A stretch of 64,000 nt of DNA from Mytilus trossulus (GCF_036588685.1 NC_086373.1:110142599-110206598), one strand, 5' to 3'. Counted from the stretch's first letter, positions 44,685 through 58,094 are shown. Program-made: numbers and translations. The notes: a model not told the origin generated them from the letters alone.

Positions 44685-44789
44685 CTGAAAAAATAAATCA
44701 CTTAATACATAGTAGAATAAAAAAATAACGAACTCTCAGGAAAATTCTAAACAGAAAGTTTCTAGGCAGATGCAAAATCGATAGCTCAA

Positions 44790-44915
44790 ACACATTAAAC
44801 GAATAGATGACAACTGTCAAATTCCTGACTTAAACCAGGCATTTTCTTATGTAGGGAATGGTGGTTACAACCTGGTTTTATAGCTACATAAACCTCTCAT
44901 GTGTGCGAAAGTTGC
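44790..44915 (-). repeat. Interspersed repeat R3, reverse copy
   Basis: GACAACTGTCAAATTCCTGA, CCAGGCATTTTCTTATG and ACAACCTGGTTTTATAGCTA are the reverse complement of the R3 core. Confidence 0.7.
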
Positions 44916-45169
44916 ATGACATTTAATTATATTGACAACGATATATGAAAAAAACAACAAAAATAATAGGTAAAACTGTCAAAAAAGGGGTACAGCAGTC
45001 AACATTGTGTTATAATCTCAAAAATAATGTAAACAAACAAACATGTCAACAAAGAAAACAAAAGTGCACACGCTGTAATGTCTCGCCTTCTTTACGTATT
45101 ACTGATATTATGTTGATAGTCCTAAAGTTTTATTACAAATGTCAAATAAACTTAACATTAATCAAGAAA

Positions 45170-46200
45170 ACTAAACATTGACCACCGAACCATGGAAATA
45201 AGATCAAGGTGAAATGAACCATGCCAGGCAGACATGTACGGCTAACAATTCGTCAATACATTTTAAAAATATATTTGACCTATTGCTTATAGATTAAGAA
45301 AAACAGACAAAACACAAAATATTTAACACTGAGCAATGAACTGTGAAAATGAGGTCAAGGTCAAATAAAACCTGGCCGACAGATATATAGATCATAAAAC
45401 ACCAAATATAGTTGATCTATTGCAAAAAGTATTAGAAAGCAAAGGCCAAAACTCAAAAACTAAACTTAGACCACTGAACCATGAAAATGAGGTTGAGTTC
45501 ATATGACATCTTCCAGCTAGACATGTACACCTTATAATCATTTCATACACTAAATATAGTACACTTATTGCATACAGTTTAACAAAAACAGATAATCATT
45601 GCTTTGTTAGTCTTGTATTATTTTAATTTTAGTTTCTTGTGTACAATTTGGAAATTAGTATGGCGTTCATTATCCCTGAACTAGTATATATTTGTTTAGG
45701 GGCCAGCTGAAGGACGCCTCCGGGTGCGGGAATTTCTCGCTACATTGAAGACCTGTTGGTGACCTTCTGCTGTTGTTTTTTTATTTGGTCGGGTTGTTGT
45801 CTCTTTGACACATTCCCCATTTCCATTCTCAATTTTATGTCAAGGTCAGATGACACCTGCCAGTTTGATATGTACACCTTACAGTTCTTTCGTACACCGA
45901 ATATACTAGACATATTGCTTTACTGATCCATGAATGAGATCGAGGTCAAATGAAAACTGTCTGACAGACATAAATATCTTGCAAGGTATGCACATACCAA
46001 ATATAATTATCATATTACTTATGATAAGAGAGAATTTAACATTATAAAAAATTTTAACTTTTTTTTAAGTAGTCACTGAACCATGAAAATGAGGTCAAGG
46101 ACATTGGACATGTGACTGACGGAAACTTCGTAGCATGAGGCATCTATATACAAAGTATGAGGCATTCAGGTCTTCGATCTTCTAAAATATAATGTTTTAA
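45170..46200 (+). repeat. Diverged tandem repeat, about 5-6 copies of a 150-180 bp unit
   Basis: The block ACTGAACCATGAAAATGAGG, TCAAGGTCAAATGA, CCAGCTAGACATGTACACCT and CACCAAATATA recurs at roughly 45185, 45340, 45475, 45840, 45930 and 46075 with heavy divergence. It ends near a GCCACCGCCGCCGCTACCGT segment. An R1 copy interrupts it. From memory this resembles a widespread bivalve tandem element. Confidence 0.72.
45605..45838 (+). repeat. Interspersed repeat R1, 5' truncated, inside the tandem repeat
   Basis: Matches 9320-9555 from TTTGTTAGTCTTGTATTATT to CCATTCTCAATTTTATG. It splits one unit of the surrounding array. Confidence 0.85.
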
Positions 46201-47930
46201 GAGGTTAGCTAACGCCACCGCCGCCGCTACCGTCGGATCACTATCCCTATGTCGAGCTTTCTACAACTAAAGGTTGCACTTTGTAAATACAGCTGTTTCT
46301 GAAAACCCGCCTCTTTTGGGGAGAAATTGAATATTCATAGAAAATTAATTTTGTTTTCATACTGGTTCCCAGTTATGCTCTCTGTGGTCCATATCGCAGA
46401 GACAGAACTTGTGAATGTTACCAGTAAATAAACACGTGCATATTGTTTACTTGAAATATGTGGTAACCTTTCATTCGAGGTAGGGGTAGTTAAGAAAATT
46501 AGTGTAAGTTTAAACTCTGAGAAGTTCTAGGGCATATTAACGTTGAAAATATGCCGCACAGCCCTATGTTTTAGCCTTTGAAAAAGATTGTGGTGCAAAT
46601 GAACTTTCAATTCTAGGATAATTCAAAACTTCATAGTAAAAGTGGTACATTTTTAGCCGTAAAAGGAGTTCCTATTAGAAATTGCATCGTCAATATTTAC
46701 AGAAATGCAACCTATATAGGGTGAAAACGGGGAACATGCAGAATTTAACCAAATTTGCTTTATTTCACAGGTTTTAAAGTAATTAACTCAAATATGAAGT
46801 TTTATAAATATTTTATGAAGATTGATAGAATCCTGTGCTTTAGATATGATGACTCAGCATAAATTCACAGTTTACAGTATGCATAGTTTACTTAAAGTCC
46901 TGGATACAAAATTAATTCATAATATTTGCATATTTGTAAGTTAAATTGTTAAGAAGTGCTTATATTTACTCTTCGCAGTCATTGAAACTCATAGATACTT
47001 CCTAAATATTATTTGTGGAGTATTTGTGTCCTTTCGATAACCCAAAATTAAGCCGCAACACCTAAATCTGCTTTTTTGTCACCACGGCATAACAAATACA
47101 AGCTAGAAAAAACAAAAATATCTCAAGAAAATTAACAATAGTGTGTTCTATCCTGAATATATGTACTAAATATTCCAAATTGCTAGAAACAGCATAATGA
47201 TTTAGAAAATTTGAGGCACAAGGGGCAAAAAACATAGAAAATTGCCTACCCCCTGGGTCATAAAACGAATAACTTAACTTGTAAATGCTATGATTTTATG
47301 ATTTTAAAGTTCTTGATATAGAAAACAAAAACTATGCTTGAAAGTTATGCAAAAATCAGATGTTAGCAGTCATCTCTACAACATTTTAAGTGAATTTATA
47401 TCTCAGACTGGTATCTGCATACATTACAACTATTGCAAATATGGCTCTGTTTGAACACTTCAAGTATATATAGTAGCTAAATTGTGTCAGATATATGGTT
47501 ACAGATGATACTATTGTGACAAGAATTTTAAATTGACCATTTGAGGCAGAAAATGTGTTTTTTAATTGACAAATAGGCACACAAAAAGATGTGGACTGGA
47601 GACAGAGGATGGATTGGATACTTTATATAATCTTGAATGTTGTAATGATTGACTGCTAAACATTACATTTATAATATTGTGATATGCTTTCAATATGTTA
47701 CCAAAACAGTTTTCAACAGGTTCTAGGCATTTTTTATCAGAAAATATGCAAATAGGGTAAGCTGGAAAGTAATTACCCCCTATGGATTTTACTTACCCTC
47801 TACGGATTCGTAGGGGGTCAGTAGCGAACCATATAACTTATAATATTTCTGAGTAGAGGGAAATATCAGAATAAGAATCATCTTGATAATAGTTGATTCT
47901 TGTACTGAGATAATCGGTTGTTTCAAATTC
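46201..47930. other. Noncoding, no recognised content
   Basis: No convincing exon, RNA gene or repeat family was seen. A small inverted pair (TTACCCCCTATGGATT and ACGGATTCGTAGGGGGT, about 47771-47820) is the only structure noted. Confidence 0.45.
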
Positions 47931-47934
47931 GAGG

Positions 47935-48172
47935 TGTAAGTCTAAAACTTTCTAGTTTTGAAGTATATGTCAATGAAACTTAACCAGAAAAGATGGAATT
48001 GTTAATGGAAAGAACATCATCAATATATCTAAATGTGAAACTACATGATCTGGCTTCTTTGATCTTGTTGTTTTGACAAGTGAAAGAGGGCATTTAAATT
48101 CCATGTTGACATTTCTTTGTTCATAGTTGATATTTTCACCTGTGAGATAAATAAAGATTCTAGGCCCATTCA
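47935..48172 (-). pseudogene. Penelope-like RT relic (motif C)
   Basis: The minus strand reads SFTFRYIDDVLSINNSIFSG and then a stop and LTYTSKLESFRL, the catalytic YIDD block of a Penelope-like RT. The flanking frame 48173-47970 is a different register of the same DNA. Confidence 0.68.
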
Positions 48173-48319
48173 TTTATACGCCAGACACGCGTTTTTTTTT
48201 TATAAAAGAATAATCATCACAATACATACTAAAAAAGTAAAACAACACAAACAGTGAACTTCGAGGAAAATTCAATAAGGAACGTTCCTTATCAAATGGT
48301 AAAATCAAAAGCTCAAACA

Positions 48320-48440
48320 GATTACACGAATGAATAAAAACTGTCATATTCCTGATTTGGTACAGGCATATGCTTATGCAGATAAGGTTGCTTGAATCTG
48401 GTTTAATAGCTAGCTAAACATCCTTCTTGTACGACACTCA
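48320..48440 (-). repeat. Interspersed repeat R3, reverse copy
   Basis: AACTGTCATATTCCTGATTT, GGTACAGGCATATGCTTATG and TCTGGTTTAATAGCTAGC match the reverse of the R3 core. Confidence 0.65.
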
Positions 48441-48712
48441 TACCAAGTTCCATTATATATAAAACAATGTGTGATCAAAACAAACAGATAAAATAGGTTA
48501 AAATGTCAACATTATCAAATTGAAACATAATGAAATTTGTTTTCTTTACAACCGGGGTTTATTTTGTGGGATGTATAAATAAACATTCAAGTTCATTTTC
48601 TATAAAGAGATTACTCTATCTAAGTGTTACATTATACTTATGAATTAAAAGATAAACGCATAAATATCATACTGCCTGTCGGTACTTTTACTTTTGGTAT
48701 TAGATTTCATCT

Positions 48713-49635
48713 GGGACAATACCCCTAATGCGCCTTGAAATGAGGAACACAAAAGTCACGTGTAAACAAAAAATCTCTGTGTAGTGATATTTGACACATT
48801 TCTATGATAAACAAATAACTGAGCTGAACCATTAGTGTTAATTTAGAAAATAAGGGAACACAGAATAAATGTGTAAAAACCATGGAGCTATGAAATGTGT
48901 TCAAAGTATTAAAATTTCAAAGAACTTATTGTGTTAAAATTGGGATTTTTTACCATGAGGAGCGACATCGCAAAAGGATACTCGGGGTTTGCTAAATTAC
49001 GGAAAAATGAATCACACTTCGTACCCCGAAAATTTAACCACATATGTAAAAATGTCTCAGCTTCGAAACAAGCCATCATACATATACAAGTTTACGATAT
49101 GGGCTGAGCAACAGAAGAAAACGTTACCATTACGGCCTATGGAATAACAATTGCGCATATTGCCCCATCTTATATTGGGACAATACCCCTAATGCGCCTT
49201 GAAATGAGGAACACAAAAGTCACGTGTAAACAAAAAATCTCTGTGTAGTGATATTTGACACATTTCTATGATAAACAAATAACTGAGCTGAACCATTAGT
49301 GTTAATTTAGAAAATAAGGGAACACAGAATAAATGTGTAAAAACCATGGAGCTATGAAATGTGTTCAAAGTATTAAAATTTCAAAGAACTTATTGTGTTA
49401 AAATTGGGATTTTTTACCATGAGGAGCGACATCGCAAAAGGATACTCGGGGTTTGCTAAATTACGGAAAAATGAATCACACTTCGTACCCCGAAAATTTA
49501 ACCACATATGTAAAAATGTCTCAGCTTCGAAACAAGCCATCATACATATACAAGTTTACGATATGGGCTGAGCAACAGAAGAAAACGTTACCATTACGGC
49601 CTATGGAATAACAATTGCGCATATTGCCCCATCTT
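48713..49635 (+). repeat. Module A, first pair
   Basis: A starts GGGACAATACCCCTAATGCG and ends TTGCGCATATTGCCCCATCT. The end, reverse-complemented (GATGGGGCAATATGCGCAA), resembles the start, so A has imperfect terminal inverted repeats of about 20 bp like a MITE. It contains no intact frame in these good copies. Confidence 0.85.
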
Positions 49636-51377
49636 GTGAGGAAGGATCCAGAGATGTCTTAAGCTAATTTCACCTTGTACACCACAGAAAATTGTTAAAA
49701 TGATGGTTAGTAGTTTTTTATTTATACCTAGTTATCATAAATGATTTCAGATAAATATTATTGATAAAGAACAGCAAAAATTCAATAAAATTTTCACTTT
49801 TAAATGCATTACTGGCACGGGGCTGAACACTTTTTTTAGGCACAGTCATAACTTTGTTTACCCCCCGAGAGATCCGAAATGAATTGTTTATTCAATTGAA
49901 AAAGGCAAGAAAAAACTTACATGTAATATAAATAAATTGTAAGTAAACATGACACAGTATAGTCTTTGTTATGCAATTATCACTCTGGTCTACAGGAATA
50001 GCTTATAATCAAGGGAGATAACACACTTCACACGAGTAAAGTGAGATACATCATACATGTGCTTTTATCCAATGATTTGACCCTGGTCAGTAGATATCAT
50101 TTGCAAATAAACAGAAAAAAACATGTACATGTATTAAGAAAATCATGAATTACTATTGTTAAAGCACACGAGCAAAACACAAGATATTGTCATTTCTCAG
50201 TGAAAAAGGGGGAGGGTCAAACCTTCTTGAACACAATATTGCTATTCAACTACATGTATTAAGCTAGTTAGCTACTACTCATTGCTTCTAATATAAACAG
50301 TTTAAATGAAGGTGGCTAAGCCACAAGGGAGAAGCATTTTTCTTTCTTTGTGATAAAATTTTCAAGAACTAGATTTTCTCTCTCAATAATACTTATGTAT
50401 TTAAATTAAATGATAACACAGTTTGAGTTATTTTTTTTTGTCTTATTTCAGTTCCAGACATATCATTACTTTTAAATATGAGATGACAAACTAAAGGTTT
50501 TAAAAAGTCCTGAATAACTGGTAAGCATTTTGATTTATTAGGTAAGCTCTAAATTATTTATTTATGGTATTTGTGCAAATGAAATTACAGTCGGTATGTT
50601 AAAAATATGCTTATATGAAAACTGTTGCTATGGTCTTGCTATTAAATGAAAAGGCTTGGTTACTGGTCTTTTCGACTCAACATTTCGAGTTAAATCTTGC
50701 GTCAACTGATTCTCATGTAACACTGCAAACTCTATTTAGCACTATTTTGATCTGTCATTATTTAATGACGCCATAATACGTGTGATGTCACAATGTTTCC
50801 TTTAATACCTCATGTGGATTTCTCACTGATAAAGGGTTTTCACTGAAATACATGTAAAAAGCCTTTTTTTCTCAAATAGAAATATGTGAATGGACAAGTT
50901 TTGAAAATTTGCACTTCATTGCACTCTAATTACATGATAAGAATGACTTTCCCAGTAGTTTTGAGGGGTTTCCACAGTATTATATACCAGATGTCCACTA
51001 GTAAGAATAGTTATTTTGCTGGGGTTTTTTTTATGAAATCTACATTTTTGCATAATTTCTCTGTCAAAATGCACTTTAAGACACAAGAAAATGTTATATA
51101 ATGCTTTAATAGGGTCTGTGTATTGTTATTTAAGGTTATCATCAGAAGTTTTGTCCTTGTTTTGACTAGTAAAGGTATACTGGAAGAAATTAATTATACA
51201 TGCACGTTGTATTAAAAATAAATGAATATAGCGATAAAAGTGTCATTGCCATATAGTGCTGAAATGACTTTATTTTTTTTCAGAAATGGACAAAAATACA
51301 CAGATTTATTCAGAATGTCATACCGATGAAGATCACCTAAAAATATTTGGAAAAATCAGAACTATGGATTTCAATAT
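49636..51377 (+). repeat. Module B, copy 1
   Basis: Starts GTGAGGAAGGATCCAGAGAT and ends ACTATGGATTTCAATAT. It is unique-looking DNA with two plausible splice acceptors and a donor (see the frame at 51286), which suggests an amplified gene fragment. The 71-codon frame at 50886-51101 starts with GTG and is not convincing. Confidence 0.85.
50452..50520 (+). other. Putative noncoding exon in module B
   Basis: A strong acceptor (TTTTTTTGTCTTATTTCAG) precedes 50452 and a donor ACTG/GTAAGC follows 50520, enclosing 69 nt. The next acceptor is at 51282-51283, so the implied intron is 763 bp. The same structure occurs in the other B copies. Confidence 0.35.
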
Positions 51378-51393
51378 GGGACAATACCCCTAA
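51286..51393 (+). CDS. Putative 35-residue coding exon running from module B into module A
   Basis: Two bases after a strong acceptor (TATTTTTTTTCAG) an ATG opens a frame reading MDKNTQIYSECHTDEDH, then LKIFGKIRTMDF. It crosses into module A (NMGQYP) and stops in the A terminal repeat. It looks like the start of a real coding exon cut short by insertion of module A. The family is not recognised. Copies lie at 53951-54058, 57080-57187 and 59744-59851; the one at 62875 has a one-base deletion. Confidence 0.35.
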   Translation: MDKNTQIYSECHTDEDHLKIFGKIRTMDFNMGQYP

Positions 51394-52300
51394 TGCGCCT
51401 TGAAATGAGGAACACAAAAGTCACGTGTAAACAAAAAATCTCTGTGTAGTGATATTTGACACATTTCTATGATAAACAAATAACTGAGCTGAACCATTAG
51501 TGTTAATTTAGAAAATAAGGGAACACAGAATAAATGTGTAAAAACCATGGAGCTATGAAATGTGTTCAAAGTATTAAAATTTCAAAGAACTTATTGTGTT
51601 AAAATTGGGATTTTTTACCATGAGGAGCGACATCGCAAAAGGATACTCGGGGTTTGCTAAATTACGGAAAAATGAATCACACTTCGTACCCCGAAAATTT
51701 AACCACATATGTAAAAATGTCTCAGCTTCGAAACAAGCCATCATACATATACAAGTTTACGATATGGGCTGAGCAACAGAAGAAAACGTTACCATTACGG
51801 CCTATGGAATAACAATTGCGCATATTGCCCCATCTTATATTGGGACAATACCCCTAATGCGCCTTGAAATGAGGAACACAAAAGTCACGTGTAAACAAAA
51901 AATCTCTGTGTAGTGATATTTGACACATTTCTATGATAAACAAATAACTGAGCTGAACCATTAGTGTTAATTTAGAAAATAAGGGAACACAGAATAAATG
52001 TGTAAAAACCATGGAGCTATGAAATGTGTTCAAAGTATTAAAATTTCAAAGAACTTATTGTGTTAAAATTGGGATTTTTTACCATGAGGAGCGACATCGC
52101 AAAAGGATACTCGGGGTTTGCTAAATTACGGAAAAATGAATCACACTTCGTACCCCGAAAATTTAACCACATATGTAAAAATGTCTCAGCTTCGAAACAA
52201 GCCATCATACATATACAAGTTTACGATATGGGCTGAGCAACAGAAGAAAACGTTACCATTACGGCCTATGGAATAACAATTGCGCATATTGCCCCATCTT
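51378..52300 (+). repeat. Module A, second pair
   Basis: Two copies, 464 and 459 bp, apparently identical to the first pair. Confidence 0.9.
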
Positions 52301-54042
52301 GTGAGGAAGGATCCAGAGATGTCTTAAGCTAATTTCACCTTGTACACCACAGAAAATTGTTAAAATGATGGTTAGTAGTTTTTTATTTATACCTAGTTAT
52401 CATAAATGATTTCAGATAAATATTATTGATAAAGAACAGCAAAAATTCAATAAAATTTTCACTTTTAAATGCATTACTGGCACGGGGCTGAACACTTTTT
52501 TTAGGCACAGTCATAACTTTGTTTACCCCCCGAGAGATCCGAAATGAATTGTTTATTCAATTGAAAAAGGCAAGAAAAAACTTACATGTAATATAAATAA
52601 ATTGTAAGTAAACATGACACAGTATAGTCTTTGTTATGCAATTATCACTCTGGTCTACAGGAATAGCTTATAATCAAGGGAGATAACACACTTCACACGA
52701 GTAAAGTGAGATACATCATACATGTGCTTTTATCCAATGATTTGACCCTGGTCAGTAGATATCATTTGCAAATAAACAGAAAAAAACATGTACATGTATT
52801 AAGAAAATCATGAATTACTATTGTTAAAGCACACGAGCAAAACACAAGATATTGTCATTTCTCAGTGAAAAAGGGGGAGGGTCAAACCTTCTTGAACACA
52901 ATATTGCTATTCAACTACATGTATTAAGCTAGTTAGCTACTACTCATTGCTTCTAATATAAACAGTTTAAATGAAGGTGGCTAAGCCACAAGGGAGAAGC
53001 ATTTTTCTTTCTTTGTGATAAAATTTTCAAGAACTAGATTTTCTCTCTCAATAATACTTATGTATTTAAATTAAATGATAACACAGTTTGAGTTATTTTT
53101 TTTTGTCTTATTTCAGTTCCAGACATATCATTACTTTTAAATATGAGATGACAAACTAAAGGTTTTAAAAAGTCCTGAATAACTGGTAAGCATTTTGATT
53201 TATTAGGTAAGCTCTAAATTATTTATTTATGGTATTTGTGCAAATGAAATTACAGTCGGTATGTTAAAAATATGCTTATATGAAAACTGTTGCTATGGTC
53301 TTGCTATTAAATGAAAAGGCTTGGTTACTGGTCTTTTCGACTCAACATTTCGAGTTAAATCTTGCGTCAACTGATTCTCATGTAACACTGCAAACTCTAT
53401 TTAGCACTATTTTGATCTGTCATTATTTAATGACGCCATAATACGTGTGATGTCACAATGTTTCCTTTAATACCTCATGTGGATTTCTCACTGATAAAGG
53501 GTTTTCACTGAAATACATGTAAAAAGCCTTTTTTTCTCAAATAGAAATATGTGAATGGACAAGTTTTGAAAATTTGCACTTCATTGCACTCTAATTACAT
53601 GATAAGAATGACTTTCCCAGTAGTTTTGAGGGGTTTCCACAGTATTATATACCAGATGTCCACTAGTAAGAATAGTTATTTTGCTGGGGTTTTTTTTATG
53701 AAATCTACATTTTTGCATAATTTCTCTGTCAAAATGCACTTTAAGACACAAGAAAATGTTATATAATGCTTTAATAGGGTCTGTGTATTGTTATTTAAGG
53801 TTATCATCAGAAGTTTTGTCCTTGTTTTGACTAGTAAAGGTATACTGGAAGAAATTAATTATACATGCACGTTGTATTAAAAATAAATGAATATAGCGAT
53901 AAAAGTGTCATTGCCATATAGTGCTGAAATGACTTTATTTTTTTTCAGAAATGGACAAAAATACACAGATTTATTCAGAATGTCATACCGATGAAGATCA
54001 CCTAAAAATATTTGGAAAAATCAGAACTATGGATTTCAATAT
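52301..54042 (+). repeat. Module B, copy 2
   Basis: Same length as copy 1 (1742 bp), with no difference noticed by eye. Confidence 0.9.
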
Positions 54043-54058
54043 GGGACAATACCCCTAA
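53951..54058 (+). CDS. Putative 35-residue exon, copy 2
   Basis: Identical frame to 51286-51393 in the second AAB composite. Confidence 0.33.
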   Translation: MDKNTQIYSECHTDEDHLKIFGKIRTMDFNMGQYP

Positions 54059-55429
54059 TGCGCCTTGAAATGAGGAACACAAAAGTCACGTGTAAACAAA
54101 AAATCTCTGTGTAGTGATATTTGACACATTTCTATGATAAACAAATAACTGAGCTGAACCATTAGTGTTAATTTAGAAAATAAGGGAACACAGAATAAAT
54201 GTGTAAAAACCATGGAGCTATGAAATGTGTTCAAAGTATTAAAATTTCAAAGAACTTATTGTGTTAAAATTGGGATTTTTTACCATGAGGAGCGACATCG
54301 CAAAAGGATACTCGGGGTTTGCTAAATTACGGAAAAATGAATCACACTTCGTACCCCGAAAATTTAACCACATATGTAAAAATGTCTCAGCTTCGAAACA
54401 AGCCATCATACATATACAAGTTTACGATATGGGCTGAGCAACAGAAGAAAACGTTACCATTACGGCCTATGGAATAACAATTGCGCATATTGCCCCATCT
54501 TATATTGGGACAATACCCCTAATGCGCCTTGAAATGAGGAACACAAAAGTCACGTGTAAACAAAAAATCTCTGTGTAGTGATATTTGACACATTTCTATG
54601 ATAAACAAATAACTGAGCTGAACCATTAGTGTTAATTTAGAAAATAAGGGAACACAGAATAAATGTGTAAAAACCATGGAGCTATGAAATGTGTTCAAAG
54701 TATTAAAATTTCAAAGAACTTATTGTGTTAAAATTGGGATTTTTTACCATGAGGAGCGACATCGCAAAAGGATACTCGGGGTTTGCTAAATTACGGAAAA
54801 ATGAATCACACTTCGTACCCCGAAAATTTAACCACATATGTAAAAATGTCTCAGCTTCGAAACAAGCCATCATACATATACAAGTTTACGATATGGGCTG
54901 AGCAACAGAAGAAAACGTTACCATTACGGCCTATGGAATAACAATTGCGCATATTGCCCCATCTTATATTGGGACAATACCCCTAATGCGCCTTGAAATG
55001 AGGAACACAAAAGTCACGTGTAAACAAAAAATCTCTGTGTAGTGATATTTGACACATTTCTATGATAAACAAATAACTGAGCTGAACCATTAGTGTTAAT
55101 TTAGAAAATAAGGGAACACAGAATAAATGTGTAAAAACCATGGAGCTATGAAATGTGTTCAAAGTATTAAAATTTCAAAGAACTTATTGTGTTAAAATTG
55201 GGATTTTTTACCATGAGGAGCGACATCGCAAAAGGATACTCGGGGTTTGCTAAATTACGGAAAAATGAATCACACTTCGTACCCCGAAAATTTAACCACA
55301 TATGTAAAAATGTCTCAGCTTCGAAACAAGCCATCATACATATACAAGTTTACGATATGGGCTGAGCAACAGAAGAAAACGTTACCATTACGGCCTATGG
55401 AATAACAATTGCGCATATTGCCCCATCTT
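54043..55429 (+). repeat. Module A, triplet
   Basis: Three A copies in a row (54043, 54507, 54971), showing that the number of A modules per B varies. Confidence 0.92.
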
Positions 55430-57171
55430 GTGAGGAAGGATCCAGAGATGTCTTAAGCTAATTTCACCTTGTACACCACAGAAAATTGTTAAAATGATGG
55501 TTAGTAGTTTTTTATTTATACCTAGTTATCATAAATGATTTCAGATAAATATTATTGATAAAGAACAGCAAAAATTCAATAAAATTTTCACTTTTAAATG
55601 CATTACTGGCACGGGGCTGAACACTTTTTTTAGGCACAGTCATAACTTTGTTTACCCCCCGAGAGATCCGAAATGAATTGTTTATTCAATTGAAAAAGGC
55701 AAGAAAAAACTTACATGTAATATAAATAAATTGTAAGTAAACATGACACAGTATAGTCTTTGTTATGCAATTATCACTCTGGTCTACAGGAATAGCTTAT
55801 AATCAAGGGAGATAACACACTTCACACGAGTAAAGTGAGATACATCATACATGTGCTTTTATCCAATGATTTGACCCTGGTCAGTAGATATCATTTGCAA
55901 ATAAACAGAAAAAAACATGTACATGTATTAAGAAAATCATGAATTACTATTGTTAAAGCACACGAGCAAAACACAAGATATTGTCATTTCTCAGTGAAAA
56001 AGGGGGAGGGTCAAACCTTCTTGAACACAATATTGCTATTCAACTACATGTATTAAGCTAGTTAGCTACTACTCATTGCTTCTAATATAAACAGTTTAAA
56101 TGAAGGTGGCTAAGCCACAAGGGAGAAGCATTTTTCTTTCTTTGTGATAAAATTTTCAAGAACTAGATTTTCTCTCTCAATAATACTTATGTATTTAAAT
56201 TAAATGATAACACAGTTTGAGTTATTTTTTTTTGTCTTATTTCAGTTCCAGACATATCATTACTTTTAAATATGAGATGACAAACTAAAGGTTTTAAAAA
56301 GTCCTGAATAACTGGTAAGCATTTTGATTTATTAGGTAAGCTCTAAATTATTTATTTATGGTATTTGTGCAAATGAAATTACAGTCGGTATGTTAAAAAT
56401 ATGCTTATATGAAAACTGTTGCTATGGTCTTGCTATTAAATGAAAAGGCTTGGTTACTGGTCTTTTCGACTCAACATTTCGAGTTAAATCTTGCGTCAAC
56501 TGATTCTCATGTAACACTGCAAACTCTATTTAGCACTATTTTGATCTGTCATTATTTAATGACGCCATAATACGTGTGATGTCACAATGTTTCCTTTAAT
56601 ACCTCATGTGGATTTCTCACTGATAAAGGGTTTTCACTGAAATACATGTAAAAAGCCTTTTTTTCTCAAATAGAAATATGTGAATGGACAAGTTTTGAAA
56701 ATTTGCACTTCATTGCACTCTAATTACATGATAAGAATGACTTTCCCAGTAGTTTTGAGGGGTTTCCACAGTATTATATACCAGATGTCCACTAGTAAGA
56801 ATAGTTATTTTGCTGGGTTTTTTTTTATGAAATCTACATTTTTGCATAATTTCTCTGTCAAAATGCACTTTAAGACACAAGAAAATGTTATATAATGCTT
56901 TAATAGGGTCTGTGTATTGTTATTTAAGGTTATCATCAGAAGTTTTGTCCTTGTTTTGACTAGTAAAGGTATACTGGAAGAAATTAATTATACATGCACG
57001 TTGTATTAAAAATAAATGAATATAGCGATAAAAGTGTCATTGCCATATAGTGCTGAAATGACTTTATTTTTTTTCAGAAATGGACAAAAATACACAGATT
57101 TATTCAGAATGTCATACCGATGAAGATCACCTAAAAATATTTGGAAAAATCAGAACTATGGATTTCAATAT
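55430..57171 (+). repeat. Module B, copy 3
   Basis: Differs from copies 1 and 2 at a G/T homopolymer edge near 56816 (GCTGGG followed by one more T). Confidence 0.9.
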
Positions 57172-57187
57172 GGGACAATACCCCTAA
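57080..57187 (+). CDS. Putative 35-residue exon, copy 3
   Basis: Identical frame to 51286-51393. Confidence 0.33.
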   Translation: MDKNTQIYSECHTDEDHLKIFGKIRTMDFNMGQYP

Positions 57188-58094
57188 TGCGCCTTGAAAT
57201 GAGGAACACAAAAGTCACGTGTAAACAAAAAATCTCTGTGTAGTGATATTTGACACATTTCTATGATAAACAAATAACTGAGCTGAACCATTAGTGTTAA
57301 TTTAGAAAATAAGGGAACACAGAATAAATGTGTAAAAACCATGGAGCTATGAAATGTGTTCAAAGTATTAAAATTTCAAAGAACTTATTGTGTTAAAATT
57401 GGGATTTTTTACCATGAGGAGCGACATCGCAAAAGGATACTCGGGGTTTGCTAAATTACGGAAAAATGAATCACACTTCGTACCCCGAAAATTTAACCAC
57501 ATATGTAAAAATGTCTCAGCTTCGAAACAAGCCATCATACATATACAAGTTTACGATATGGGCTGAGCAACAGAAGAAAACGTTACCATTACGGCCTATG
57601 GAATAACAATTGCGCATATTGCCCCATCTTATATTGGGACAATACCCCTAATGCGCCTTGAAATGAGGAACACAAAAGTCACGTGTAAACAAAAAATCTC
57701 TGTGTAGTGATATTTGACACATTTCTATGATAAACAAATAACTGAGCTGAACCATTAGTGTTAATTTAGAAAATAAGGGAACACAGAATAAATGTGTAAA
57801 AACCATGGAGCTATGAAATGTGTTCAAAGTATTAAAATTTCAAAGAACTTATTGTGTTAAAATTGGGATTTTTTACCATGAGGAGCGACATCGCAAAAGG
57901 ATACTCGGGGTTTGCTAAATTACGGAAAAATGAATCACACTTCGTACCCCGAAAATTTAACCACATATGTAAAAATGTCTCAGCTTCGAAACAAGCCATC
58001 ATACATATACAAGTTTACGATATGGGCTGAGCAACAGAAGAAAACGTTACCATTACGGCCTATGGAATAACAATTGCGCATATTGCCCCATCTT
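57172..58094 (+). repeat. Module A, pair after B copy 3
   Basis: Two copies at 57172 and 57636, like the first pair. Confidence 0.9.

Noticed and set aside
50886-51101. 71-residue ORF (repeated five times in module B)
   Set aside because: It starts with GTG, not ATG, lies in the implied intron, and one residue changes with a homopolymer shift. It repeats only because the module does.
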